NCBI GenBank assembly: GCA_000721275.1
Contig: JOFO01000048.1
Span: 1-43,459, forward strand
Length of the DNA stretch: 43,459 nt
Reading direction: 5' to 3'
Source of the DNA: Microtetraspora glauca
GTDB taxonomy: Bacteria > Actinomycetota > Actinomycetes > Streptomycetales > Streptomycetaceae
Shown: one piece after another, positions 27,690 to 36,350 of the stretch
How the letters are laid out: every line of letters starts with the position of its first letter
Numbering within the stretch: the stretch's first letter is position 1
Made by a program: the position numbers and the translations under genes
Notes under the pieces: model-generated
Databases searched by the model: none
Seen by the model: only the letters and a program-made list of their open reading frames with translations
Told to the model about the DNA's origin: nothing

Positions 27690-27705
27690 ATACCCCCACC
27701 CGTAT
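27690..27705. promoter_or_regulatory. CsoR/CstR-type operator 1 (distal)
   Basis: ATAC at one end and GTAT at the other flank a C-rich centre; this is the weakest of four related 16-bp palindromes around the persulfide operon. Confidence 0.55.
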
Positions 27706-27736
27706 ATGAACGTGGCGGCGACCCCTGTGACGCGAG

Positions 27737-27752
27737 ATACCCGGGGGGGTAT
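27737..27752. promoter_or_regulatory. CsoR/CstR-type operator 2
   Basis: ATACCCGGGGGGGTAT, an inverted repeat of the ATACCCC-NN-GGGGTAT type known for CsoR-family repressors. It directly abuts the -35 element at 27753. Confidence 0.85.
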
Positions 27753-27782
27753 TTGACGCGATGCGACACAGCCCCGTACGGT
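27753..27782 (+). promoter_or_regulatory. Promoter of the persulfide operon
   Basis: TTGACG (27753-27758), an 18-bp spacer and TACGGT (27777-27782). It is bracketed by operators 2 and 3, so repressor binding would block it. Confidence 0.75.
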
Positions 27783-27793
27783 CGGAGACATCG

Positions 27794-27809
27794 ATACCCA
27801 GGGGGGTAT
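27794..27809. promoter_or_regulatory. CsoR/CstR-type operator 3
   Basis: ATACCCAGGGGGGTAT, located at about the expected transcription start, 29 bp before the first gene. Confidence 0.85.
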
Positions 27810-27837
27810 TTCATCAGCGTCTCCGGGAGGTTCCGCC

Positions 27838-29226
27838 GTGATCTTCGCCCAGTACTACCTCGACTGCCTGTCGCACGCCTCGTACCTGATCGCCGACGAG
27901 GGAACGGGCCAAGCCGTGGTGGTCGACCCGCGCCGCGACGTGTCCGAGTACCTCGCCGACGCCGAGGCCCGCGGGCTCACCGTCACCGGCGTCATCAACA
28001 CCCACTTCCACGCCGACTTCGTCGCCGGCCACCTGGAGCTGGCCGACCGCACCGGCGCCTGGATCGGCTACGGCCGGCGCGCCGAGACCGAGTACCCGAT
28101 CCGCCCGCTCGCCGAGGGCGAGCGGATCCCGCTCGGCGACGTCGTCCTGGAGATCATGGAGACCCCCGGGCACACCCCGGAGTCGATCAGCGTCCTCGTG
28201 TACGAGCACGCCGACGACGAGGTGGCGTACGGGGTCCTCACCGGCGACGCCCTCTTCATCGGCGACGTCGGCCGGCCCGACCTGCTCGCCTCGGTCGGCG
28301 TCAGCGCCGAGGAACTGGGCGGCATGCTCCACGACAGCGTCCAGAACAAGCTGATGGGACTGCCCGACGCCGTCCGCGTCTTCCCCGCCCACGGCGCCGG
28401 CTCGGCCTGCGGCAAGCACCTGTCGGCGGAGAAGTCCTCCACCATCGGGGACCAGCGCGCCACCAACTACGCCTGCGCGCCCATGAGCCGCGAGGACTTC
28501 GTGGCCCTGGTCACCGCCGGCCAGTCCGCCGCCCCCGGCTACTTCGCCTACGACGCCGCGCTCAACCGGCGCGACCGCCGCCGGTACGACGCCGAGACCG
28601 CCGCCCGCCCGCTCGACCTCGCCGCGTTCACCGCGCTGCGGGCGGCCGGGGCGGTCGTGGTCGACGCCCGCGACCCGCAGGAGTTCGCCGCCGGGCACCT
28701 GCGCGGCGCGGTCAACGTCCCCGCCGACGGCCGCTTCGCCGAGCAGGCCGGCACCGTCCTCGACCCCGCCGACCGGCTCCTCGTCCTCGCCCCGGAAGGG
28801 CGCGAGGAGGAGGTCGTCACCCGCCTCGCCCGCGTCGGCTTCGACCGCGCCGAGGGCTACCTCCCCGACCCCGGGACGACCCTGGAGGCACTGGCCGCCG
28901 AGGTCGCCCCGGCGAGCCGGATCACCGCGGCCCGGCTGCGGACCGCCCTCGCCGGCCCGCGCCCGCCGCTCGTCGTGGACGTCCGGACCGAGGGCGAGCG
29001 GGAGGCCGAGGGCTTCATCGACGCGGCCGTCCACCTGCCGCTCGCCGAACTCCCCCACCGCACCGCCGAACTCCCCGCCGACCGGCCCCTCGTGCTGCAC
29101 TGCGCCGGCGGCCACCGCTCCTCCATCGCCGCCAGCCTGCTGCGCCGGCGCGGCTTCCAGGACGTCTCCGACATCCTCGGCGGCTACGCGGCCTGGGCGC
29201 TGACCGCGCCCCGCGACGCCGCCTGA
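27838..29226 (+). CDS. MBL-fold persulfide dioxygenase with two rhodanese domains (CstB-like)
   Basis: The 462-residue protein begins with a metallo-beta-lactamase domain of the ETHE1/persulfide dioxygenase type: H56-FHADF, ETPGHTPESIS and TGDALFIGDVGRPDL. The central rhodanese domain (VVDARDPQEFAAGHLRGAVNVP) has no active-site cysteine (LAPEGREEE at that place). The C-terminal rhodanese domain is intact with C422 in LHCAGGHRSS. The order resembles CstB of Staphylococcus, which oxidises low-molecular-weight persulfides and makes thiosulfate. GTG at 27838 has GGGAGG 7 nt upstream. It heads an operon with a rhodanese and a TauE-type exporter and is flanked by CstR-type operators, so a sulfide/persulfide detoxification role is likely. 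Confidence 0.92.
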   Translation: MIFAQYYLDCLSHASYLIADEGTGQAVVVDPRRDVSEYLADAEARGLTVTGVINTHFHADFVAGHLELADRTGAWIGYGRRAETEYPIRPLAEGERIPLGDVVLEIMETPGHTPESISVLVYEHADDEVAYGVLTGDALFIGDVGRPDLLASVGVSAEELGGMLHDSVQNKLMGLPDAVRVFPAHGAGSACGKHLSAEKSSTIGDQRATNYACAPMSREDFVALVTAGQSAAPGYFAYDAALNRRDRRRYDAETAARPLDLAAFTALRAAGAVVVDARDPQEFAAGHLRGAVNVPADGRFAEQAGTVLDPADRLLVLAPEGREEEVVTRLARVGFDRAEGYLPDPGTTLEALAAEVAPASRITAARLRTALAGPRPPLVVDVRTEGEREAEGFIDAAVHLPLAELPHRTAELPADRPLVLHCAGGHRSSIAASLLRRRGFQDVSDILGGYAAWALTAPRDAA

Positions 29227-29275
29227 CCGCCCACCTCCGCCCCTCTTCTCTCTCCCCCCGACGAACGGAGCCACC

Positions 29276-29848
29276 GTGACCACCGCCACCCCCCTCTCCC
29301 CCGCCGTCCTGCACCGCCTCGTCCAGGAGGGCCGCGCGCCGCGCCTCGTCGACGTCCGCACGCCCGGCGAGTTCCGCACCGCCCACATCGCCGGCTCCGT
29401 CAACGTGCCGCTGGCCACCCTCCGCGCGCACCGCGCCGAGCTGCGCGACCACCTCGGCGGGGACGTCGTCCTGGTGTGCCGCTCCGGGCAGCGGGCGCGC
29501 GAGGCCGAACGGGCCCTCGCCGAGGCGGGCCTGACGGAGCCCCGGGTCCTGGACGGCGGCATCACGGCCTGGGAGGCGGCCGGGGCGCCCGTCGAGCGCG
29601 GCCCCGAGCGGTGGGAGATGGAGCGCCAGGTCCGGCTCGTCGCCGGGTCCGTCGTCCTGGTGACCGGCCTCGCCGGGCTCGTCGTGCCAGGGGTCCACCT
29701 CGTCGGCACCGCCGTCGGCGCGGGCCTCACCTACGCCGCCCTCAGCAACACCTGCGCCCTCGGCGTCCTGCTGTCCCGGCTGCCGTACAACCGCGGCCCG
29801 CGCACCGGCCTGGACACCGTGCTCGCGCAGCTCCGGAGCGCCCGGTGA
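29276..29848 (+). CDS. Membrane-anchored rhodanese with DUF2892 (YgaP-like)
   Basis: The 190-residue protein has an N-terminal rhodanese domain (LVDVRTPGEFRTAHIAGSVN) with catalytic C68 in LVCRSGQRA. The C-terminal DUF2892 part contains two membrane segments (RLVAGSVVLVTGLAGLVV and a following hydrophobic stretch). YgaP-type proteins carry sulfane sulfur on the cytoplasmic side of the membrane. GTG at 29276 with GGAG upstream. Its stop overlaps the start of the TauE gene (GTGA), showing translational coupling in the persulfide operon. Confidence 0.92.
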   Translation: MTTATPLSPAVLHRLVQEGRAPRLVDVRTPGEFRTAHIAGSVNVPLATLRAHRAELRDHLGGDVVLVCRSGQRAREAERALAEAGLTEPRVLDGGITAWEAAGAPVERGPERWEMERQVRLVAGSVVLVTGLAGLVVPGVHLVGTAVGAGLTYAALSNTCALGVLLSRLPYNRGPRTGLDTVLAQLRSAR

Positions 29849-30588
29849 CCGTACTGGTCGTCGCCGCCTCCCTGCTCGTCGGCCTCAGCCTCGGCGTCCT
29901 CGGGGGCGGCGGCTCGCTCCTCACCGTCCCGATCCTGGTCCACCTCGCCGGCCAGGACGCCAAGGAGGCCATCGCCACCTCGCTCTTCGTCGTCGGCGTC
30001 ACCAGCCTGGCGGCCCTCGCCGCGCACGCCCGGGCCGGACGCGTGCGCTGGCGGACCGGGCTGCTCGTCGGCGCCCTCAGCATGGCGGGCGCGTACGGCG
30101 GGGGCCGGGCCGCCGCGTACGTCCCGGACACCGTCCTCCTGGTGGCGTTCGCGGTGATGATGCTCGTCACGGCCGCCGCCATGCTGCGGCCCGCGCGCGG
30201 CGCCCGGCCGGCGCGGGTGCGGGACGGCGACCCGCCGCTGCGGCTCCTCGCCGCGGTCGGACCGGCGGTGGGCGGGGTGACCGGCTTCGTCGGCGCGGGC
30301 GGCGGCTTCCTCGTCGTCCCGGCCCTCGGCCTCTTCGGCGGACTGCCGATGGCCGCCGCCGTGGGCACCTCGCTCCTGGTCATCGCGATGAACTCGTTCG
30401 CCGGGCTCGCCGGCCACCTCGCGGGCGCCTCCCTGGACTGGGGCCTCACCCTGATGGTCACGGGAACGGCCGTGGCCGGCAGCCTGGCCGGGGCGCGGCT
30501 CGCCGGCCGCGTCCCGCAGAGCGCCCTCCGCACGGCGTTCGGCTGGTTCGTCATGGCCATGGGCGTCCTGGTCCTCACCCAGCAGTGA
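29845..30588 (+). CDS. TauE/SafE-family sulfite exporter-like permease
   Basis: The 247-residue, very hydrophobic protein has about eight membrane segments in two related halves; GVLGGGGSLLTVPILV and GFVGAGGGFLVVPALG are the repeated Gly-rich TauE motifs. It probably exports sulfite, thiosulfate or another sulfur oxyanion made by the dioxygenase and rhodaneses. GTG at 29845 overlaps the previous stop by 4 bp. It is the last gene of the three-gene operon before the separate repressor gene. Confidence 0.9.
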   Translation: MTVLVVAASLLVGLSLGVLGGGGSLLTVPILVHLAGQDAKEAIATSLFVVGVTSLAALAAHARAGRVRWRTGLLVGALSMAGAYGGGRAAAYVPDTVLLVAFAVMMLVTAAAMLRPARGARPARVRDGDPPLRLLAAVGPAVGGVTGFVGAGGGFLVVPALGLFGGLPMAAAVGTSLLVIAMNSFAGLAGHLAGASLDWGLTLMVTGTAVAGSLAGARLAGRVPQSALRTAFGWFVMAMGVLVLTQQ

Positions 30589-30621
30589 GCACCCCGCCCC
30601 CTGACACCGAAACCGACATGA

Positions 30622-30957
<336 letters not shown>

Positions 30958-31078
30958 GCCCCCGGTCCGGCCCGGCTCCGCAGCGCCGCGGGATCCGGCG
31001 CCGTCCGCGCCTCCTATGCTGACCTGGTACGGAACAACCGGCCAGGGATGGCACACGACGTAAGGGGCACCCCGCTCG

Positions 31079-31669
31079 ATGAGCCCGAAGCAGCAGCGCG
31101 GCGAAGCCACCGTCGAGCGCGTCCTCGACGCCGCGCTCGACCTGTACGCGCGCGACGGCGAGGCCGGCCTCACCGTCTCCGCGCTGACCCGGCTGAGCGG
31201 GGTCAGCACCGGCAGCGTCTACCACCACTTCGGCAATCTCCACGGGGTGATCACCGCCCTCGCCCTGCGCTGGCTCGGCCGTCTCCTCGGCGAGGTGGGC
31301 GGCGCCCTGCTCGCCCACCGGGAGGCCCGCCCGGGCATCGAGGCGGTGGTGCACGCGTACCTCGACTTCGTCCGCACCCAGCCGGCCGCCGCCCGCCTGC
31401 TGCACTCCCCCTTCGCGGACCAGGAGGGCGCGGCCCGGGCCCGGGAGATCCGCGACAACCAGGAGGCCCGGCTCACGCCGATCGAGCAGTGGCTCGACGG
31501 GCACCGCAAGGCCGGCACGCTGGCCGACCTGCCCACCCCGGTCATCGAGTCCCTGGTTCTGGGCCCCGTCGTCGGCATGGCCCGCCGCTGGCTCACCCTC
31601 GGCGACGTCGACCTCGAAGAGGCCGCCCGGCTCCTCCCGGACCGCATCTGGCGCTCCGTCAGCCCCTGA
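31079..31669 (+). CDS. TetR/AcrR-family regulator
   Basis: The 196-residue protein has an N-terminal TetR helix-turn-helix (TVERVLDAALDLYARDG, LTRLSGVSTGSVYHHFGN) and a helical ligand domain. No target is evident; the convergent neighbour is the BCCT transporter, 20 bp away. ATG at 31079 has AAGGGG about 11 nt upstream. The 121-bp gap before it contains a -10-like TATGCT at 31015-31020 but no clear operator. Confidence 0.92.
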   Translation: MSPKQQRGEATVERVLDAALDLYARDGEAGLTVSALTRLSGVSTGSVYHHFGNLHGVITALALRWLGRLLGEVGGALLAHREARPGIEAVVHAYLDFVRTQPAAARLLHSPFADQEGAARAREIRDNQEARLTPIEQWLDGHRKAGTLADLPTPVIESLVLGPVVGMARRWLTLGDVDLEEAARLLPDRIWRSVSP

Positions 31670-31689
31670 CGCCCGCCCGGCACCCGGGG

Positions 31690-33546
31690 TCAGCGCGGGC
31701 CCGTGGTGCCGGCCGGCGCCGGCGGCCCGTCCGGGGAGCCGTCGGCGGCGCCCGGGCGGCCCGGGGCGCCGCCGGGAGAGCCGTCGGCCGTACCGGGGCC
31801 GATCCGCAGCTCGAAGTCGCCGTCGTACTTCTCGTGTCCGGCGATCACCGCGACCTCGACGATCTCCTTGCCGACCCGGCCGCGCACGATCAGCGGATCC
31901 TCGCGCAGGTCCCGCATGAGCGCCACGCACATGCCGGTCATGACGAGGACGAACGGGGCGGCGACGAGGATCGTCAGGTTCTGCAGGCCCGCGAGCGCGT
32001 CGCCCTGGCCGTCGCCGACGAGCAGCATGACGGCGGCGACGGCGCCGGTGACGACGCCCCAGAAGATCACCACCGGGCGGGTCGGCTCCAGCGCGCCGCG
32101 CTGCGACAGGGTGCCCATGACGATGGAGGCGGCGTCCGCCCCGGAGACGAAGAAGATGCCGACGAGGACCATCACGAGCAGGCTCATCGCGCCCGCCGCC
32201 GGGAACTCCTGGAGCAGTCCGAAGAGCTGCCCCTCCGGGGTGGTCTCGCCCGTCAGCTCGCCCTGCTCGCCGAGCCGCATCGCGGTGCCGCCGAAGATCG
32301 CGAACCACACCAGGCTGACGGTGCTCGGCACCAGGATGACGCCGCCGATGAACTGACGGATCGTCCGGCCCCGGCTGATCCGGGCGATGAACATGCCGAC
32401 GAAGGGCGTCCAGGAGATCCACCACGCCCAGTAGAAGACGGTCCAGCTGCCCAGCCAGGCGTGGATGTTCTCGCCGCTGGTGGCCTCGGTGCGACCGGCC
32501 AGCTGGGGCAGGTCGCCGAGGTAGGCGGCGATCGAGGTCGGCAGCAGGTCGAGGACGATGACGGTGGGCCCGGCCACGAGAACGAAGACGGCCAGGAGCA
32601 GGGCCAGCACCATGTTGGTGTTGGAGAGCCACTGGATGCCCTTCTCGACGCCGGAGACGGCCGACAGCACGAAGGCCACGGTGAGCACCGCGATGACGCC
32701 GACGAGCAGCCCGGTCCCGGTCTTCTCCAGCCAGCCCAGCTCCTCCACGCCGCTGCCGATCTGGAGCGCGCCGAGCCCCAGCGAGGCGGCGGACCCGAAG
32801 AGGGTGGCGAAGATGGCGAGGATGTCGATGACCCGGCCCGGTCCGCCGAACGCCCGGCGCTCGCCCATGAGCGGGACGAAGACGGCGCTGATGGTCTGCC
32901 GGCGCCGGCGGCGGAAGGTCGAGTACGCGATGGCGAGGCCGACGACGGCGTAGATCGCCCACGGGTGGAGCGTCCAGTGGAAGAGTGTGGTGGCCATCGC
33001 CGTCTGCATGCGCTCGGCGGAGTCGGCCGGGGAGGTGCCGGGCGGCGGGGTGCCGTAGTGCGCGAGCGGCTCGCTCACGCCGTAGAACATCAGGCCGATG
33101 CCCATGCCGGCGCTGAACATCATCGCGATCCACGAGACCGTGCGGAACTCCGGGCCCTCGTCCTCCTGGCCGAGGGTGATGCGCCCGTACCGGCTGACGG
33201 CCAGCCAGAGCGCGAAGACGACGAATCCGGAGGCCGCGAGCATGAACGCCCAGCCGCCGTCCCGGATCAGCCCGTCGAGCAGGCTGCCGGAGGCCGACTC
33301 CAGGCTGTCCGTCGCCGTCGCGCCCCAGACCAGGAAGGCGAGGGTGAGGACGGCGGTGACGCCGAAGACCACCCGGTCGGTACGGGCCGGATGACCGCCC
33401 TCGGGATCGGGCAGGTCCGCCGTCACCGGCAGGCCGCCCCACCGGTTGCCGCCCCGGACGCCGATCCGGCGTGCGCCGGGCTTCCTTCCGCCGGTCCGTC
33501 TGCCGCCGCCCCGCCGGCCGTCCGGCCCCTGTGCGTCCTGCGCCAT
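31690..33546 (-). CDS. BCCT-family transporter (glycine betaine/choline/carnitine type)
   Basis: The 618-residue protein has about 12 membrane helices with the BCCT signatures SAGMGIGLMFYGVSEPL and WAWWISWTPFVGMFIARIS. The family imports betaine or related trimethylammonium compounds with Na+ or H+, mostly for osmoprotection. A basic, Gly/Arg-rich N-terminus of about 40 residues and a Gly/Pro/Asp-rich C-terminal tail are cytoplasmic extensions of the kind that sense osmotic stress in BetP, although the sequence itself is not conserved. ATG at 33546. No compatible-solute biosynthesis genes are adjacent. Confidence 0.94.
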   Translation of the reverse strand: MAQDAQGPDGRRGGGRRTGGRKPGARRIGVRGGNRWGGLPVTADLPDPEGGHPARTDRVVFGVTAVLTLAFLVWGATATDSLESASGSLLDGLIRDGGWAFMLAASGFVVFALWLAVSRYGRITLGQEDEGPEFRTVSWIAMMFSAGMGIGLMFYGVSEPLAHYGTPPPGTSPADSAERMQTAMATTLFHWTLHPWAIYAVVGLAIAYSTFRRRRRQTISAVFVPLMGERRAFGGPGRVIDILAIFATLFGSAASLGLGALQIGSGVEELGWLEKTGTGLLVGVIAVLTVAFVLSAVSGVEKGIQWLSNTNMVLALLLAVFVLVAGPTVIVLDLLPTSIAAYLGDLPQLAGRTEATSGENIHAWLGSWTVFYWAWWISWTPFVGMFIARISRGRTIRQFIGGVILVPSTVSLVWFAIFGGTAMRLGEQGELTGETTPEGQLFGLLQEFPAAGAMSLLVMVLVGIFFVSGADAASIVMGTLSQRGALEPTRPVVIFWGVVTGAVAAVMLLVGDGQGDALAGLQNLTILVAAPFVLVMTGMCVALMRDLREDPLIVRGRVGKEIVEVAVIAGHEKYDGDFELRIGPGTADGSPGGAPGRPGAADGSPDGPPAPAGTTGPR

Positions 33547-33710
33547 CGACGACCCCTTTTCCCACCAGAACGGGACGAACTCCTCGATCCCTGCTTAGGC
33601 AATATCACGGGATCGACCGGACTTGTCGGATCAACAGACCCCGGTCGGCGACGGGTTGGGCGCCGCCGGACGCCGCCGCAGGAGTTCTGGACAGCCCCGG
33701 ACCGGGTTGG

Positions 33711-33729
33711 TTAGGTTAGCCTTACCTAA
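33711..33729. promoter_or_regulatory. Iron box (DmdR1/IdeR-type operator)
   Basis: The 19-bp sequence has TTAGGTTAG at its left end and TTACCTAA at its right end, very close to the IdeR/DmdR consensus. A -10-like TAAAAT (33727-33732) overlaps its right end. It lies 23 bp before the DUF2470 gene. Confidence 0.92.
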
Positions 33730-33752
33730 AATCCTGACCGAGGAGAGTCACC

Positions 33753-34466
33753 GTGAGCGCCGCCCCCTCCCCCGTCCTGCCGCAGCAGACCGCCGCGGAA
33801 CAGGTCCGCTCCGTCCTGGCCCGGGCCATCTCCCTCTCCCTCACCCTCGACGGACAGACCTACGACCTCCTCGGCGCCCACACCGTCGGCGCCCGCGGCC
33901 GGATCACCCTCCACCCGCCCGCCGACACCCCCCTCACCGATCACCTCGACCACGCCCCGCTCCGCGTGCTCGACGTCCGCGTCGACCTCACCGACATCGC
34001 CCCGACCGCCCTCCGCGACCGGGTCCGGGCCCGCGTCGCCCTCACCGGCCGGCTCGCCCCCGCCGTCCCCGGCGACCTCGGCGCGCTCCGCCTCGACCTG
34101 ACCCGCGTCACCCTCCGCACCGGCGCCGGGACCGTGGAGGTCGACCCCGCCGCGTACGCCCTCGCCGCCCCCGACCCGCTCGCCCTCGAAGAGGCCGCGC
34201 TCCTCACCCACCTCGCCGACGCCCACCCCGACCTCGTCTCCGACCTGGTCGTCCTCGCCGGCTCCCGCCTCCCGCACGGCGTCGTCCGCGCCCTCCCGCT
34301 CGCCATGGACCGGCACGCCGTCTCGCTCCGCTGCGAGTACGGCGAGGGCCACTGCGACCTCCGGCTCCTCTTCCCCGCCGAGGCCCGCGACGCCGCCACC
34401 GCCGGCGACATGGTCCGCCGGCTGCTCACCGCCCCGCGCTGCGCCCACCACCACAACCACCCCTGA
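33753..34466 (+). CDS. DUF2470-domain protein under iron control
   Basis: The 237-residue protein has a C-terminal DUF2470 region of the kind found at the C-terminus of HugZ/HutZ-type heme-degrading proteins (SDLVVLAGSRLPHG, PLAMDRHAVSLRCEYG, CDLRLLFP). It ends in a His-rich CAHHHNH tail that could bind metal. No signal peptide is present. GTG at 33753 has AGGAG 7 nt upstream and an iron box immediately before it, so expression should rise when iron is low. A role in heme or siderophore iron use is an inference from regulation and domain. Confidence 0.85.
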   Translation: MSAAPSPVLPQQTAAEQVRSVLARAISLSLTLDGQTYDLLGAHTVGARGRITLHPPADTPLTDHLDHAPLRVLDVRVDLTDIAPTALRDRVRARVALTGRLAPAVPGDLGALRLDLTRVTLRTGAGTVEVDPAAYALAAPDPLALEEAALLTHLADAHPDLVSDLVVLAGSRLPHGVVRALPLAMDRHAVSLRCEYGEGHCDLRLLFPAEARDAATAGDMVRRLLTAPRCAHHHNHP

Positions 34467-34517
34467 CCGGCCCGCGGTCCGGAAACCGCACACCCGGGCG
34501 AGCGCGTCCCCTCCCGC

Positions 34518-35444
34518 ATGGACCGGATCACCCACGGCCTCCGCCAGCTGCTGCGCTTCGCGCTCACGGAGGCGCGCTGCTGCGCCTTCGCCGTCGCGCT
34601 CATCGGCGGCATCGCCGTCTCGACGCTCCTGCCCGACCTGCCCGTCGCCCGCTACGACCTGCTCCTCGGCTACGGCGTCGTCCTCACCGTGCTGGCCTGG
34701 CGGCTCGGCTGGGACAGCGGGCGCGACATCGCCGTCATCGCCGTCTGCCACCTCATCGGCCTGCTCTTCGAACTGGTCAAGGTCCGCATGGGGTCCTGGA
34801 GCTACCCGGAGGACGCGGTGACCAAGGTCGGCGGCGTCCCCCTCTACGGCGGCTTCCTGTACGCGGCCGTGGGCAGCTACGTCTGCCGCGCCTGGCGCCT
34901 CTTCGACCTGCGCCTGACCGGCTACCGGCCGCGGATCATGGCGGTCCTCGCCGCGGCGGTCTACCTCAACTTCTTCAGCCACCACTGGCTGCCGGACGCC
35001 CGCTGGGTGCTCGCCGCCCTGCTGCTGATCGCCACCGCCGGCACCTGGGTCCGCTTCCGCGTCGGCGAGCAGGACCTCCGGATGCCGCTCGCGCTCTCCT
35101 TCGTCCTCATCGGCTTCTTCCTCTGGATCGCGGAGAACGCCGCCACCTACGTCGGCGCCTGGAGCTACCCCGACCAGCTCGACGGCTGGCGGCCCGTCTC
35201 CGTCGCGAAGTTCGGCGCCTGGGCCCTGCTCATCACCGTCACCTTCGTCCTCGCCGCCGCCCGGCGCGCTCAGCCGGCGGACGGCGGCACGGGCTCCTCG
35301 CCCCGGCGGATGCCGAGGGTCGCCAGAAGGTCCTCGTGGAGCTCCATCCAGACGGTGTGGCAGGAGTCGGCGCGGGGCCGGTCCACCCACGAGAACTCGC
35401 CCCGCCGGACCCGCGCCAGCGCCGTGGTGAAGCGGTCGCCGTAG
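34518..35444 (+). CDS. DUF817-family integral membrane protein
   Basis: The first 250 or so residues contain about eight membrane segments and the repeated motif GSWSYPE / GAWSYPD, typical of the DUF817 (YoaT-like) family, of unknown function. The reading frame then runs on for about 58 basic residues (from RRAQPADGG) across the 3' end of the convergent winged-helix gene, a 175-bp overlap. That tail is unlike the rest of the protein and is probably family-unconserved read-through. ATG at 34518 has no strong ribosome-binding site. Confidence 0.82.
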   Translation: MDRITHGLRQLLRFALTEARCCAFAVALIGGIAVSTLLPDLPVARYDLLLGYGVVLTVLAWRLGWDSGRDIAVIAVCHLIGLLFELVKVRMGSWSYPEDAVTKVGGVPLYGGFLYAAVGSYVCRAWRLFDLRLTGYRPRIMAVLAAAVYLNFFSHHWLPDARWVLAALLLIATAGTWVRFRVGEQDLRMPLALSFVLIGFFLWIAENAATYVGAWSYPDQLDGWRPVSVAKFGAWALLITVTFVLAAARRAQPADGGTGSSPRRMPRVARRSSWSSIQTVWQESARGRSTHENSPRRTRASAVVKRSP

Positions 35445-35923
35445 CCGGAGAACCGGTCCAGCCGGGAGCCGAGCTCGGCGGCGAGGGTGTCGATGACGCC
35501 GCCGAGCACGGTCAGCTCGTCGAGGATCCGCCCGTCCCAGGCCGGGTCGGCGTGGGTGTTGACGGCCAGCCGGCCGTTCCCGTCGGGCCGCAGCTGCCAG
35601 TCGGTGCAGGCCGTGAGGCAGCGCGCGTTGTACGCCAGGAACGTCTCGTACCGCTCGCGCACGAACGGCCCGTGCCCCGACCGGGCCAGCTCCGCGGCGA
35701 GCAGCCGCTCCCCCTCCGTCCGGCCCGCGTCCGTGAGGCTCCAGCCGGAGGTGCCGGCGAAGGCGCCGCGGGTCACGCGCCCGTACGCCTGGAGGTCGAG
35801 CAGCAGCTCGCCGACGGCGTCCGCGTCGAGGCCGTAGCGGGCCGCGGCCTCCGCCTCGGTGGTCATGCCCCGCAGCCGTACGGCGTGCAGGACCAGCAGC
35901 TCGGGGTCGGAGGAGGTCGCCAT
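35270..35923 (-). CDS. Winged-helix (MarR/PadR-like) putative regulator
   Basis: The 217-residue protein starts with a winged-helix-like region: LLVLHAVRLRGMTTEAEAAA, RYGLDADAVGELLLDLQA, then GRVTRGAFAGTSGWSLTDAG as a wing. The C-terminal half (FLAYNARCLTACTDWQLRP, DELTVLGGVIDTLAAELG) is helical with no family I can name. It is probably a DNA-binding regulator. Its 3' end overlaps the DUF817 gene on the other strand by 175 bp. Confidence 0.8.
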   Translation of the reverse strand: MATSSDPELLVLHAVRLRGMTTEAEAAARYGLDADAVGELLLDLQAYGRVTRGAFAGTSGWSLTDAGRTEGERLLAAELARSGHGPFVRERYETFLAYNARCLTACTDWQLRPDGNGRLAVNTHADPAWDGRILDELTVLGGVIDTLAAELGSRLDRFSGYGDRFTTALARVRRGEFSWVDRPRADSCHTVWMELHEDLLATLGIRRGEEPVPPSAG

Positions 35924-36098
35924 GGGCAGAGCCTAGACAGTCCCCGGCGCCCCGGGCGAGCCCCGGCCCGGCGCGGCCCGTGGCGTGCGGCCCGCTCCGC
36001 CCGTACGCGGTCCGGTACCGGCCCCCGGGCAACCCGTCGGGCGTCCGGCGCGTCCTCCCCCGTACCACCCCGGCCCCGGACCGACCCAAGGACACCCG

Positions 36099-36350
36099 AT
36101 GAGCGAAAAGGCCCGCATCCTCTTCGACGCGCTCGACCTCGACCAGGACGGCACCCTGACCCGGACCGAGGTCATCCGGGCCCTGCGGGAGAAGGGGCCC
36201 ACCCTGGCGGCCCGGGGCGTCATCCCCTTCTGGGGCGTCGGGGGCGACGACGACTCCGCCGCCCTCTTCGACGCCGCCGACCAGAACGGCGACCGCGTCC
36301 TCAGCTTCGAGGAGTTCGCCGCCGTCGTGGACCGCCGCTTCGGCTGGTGA
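36099..36350 (+). CDS. Small EF-hand calcium-binding protein (calerythrin-like)
   Basis: ATG at 36099 with AAGGA 7 nt upstream gives 83 residues. Two canonical EF-hand loops are visible: DLDQDGTLTRTE near residues 13-24 and DQNGDRVLSFEE near 62-73. The protein is soluble and probably binds two Ca2+ as a buffer or sensor, as do similar small Streptomyces proteins. The last 50 bp overlap the 3' end of the convergent coiled-coil gene. The 175 bp before it hold no other feature I can support. Confidence 0.92.
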   Translation: MSEKARILFDALDLDQDGTLTRTEVIRALREKGPTLAARGVIPFWGVGGDDDSAALFDAADQNGDRVLSFEEFAAVVDRRFGW

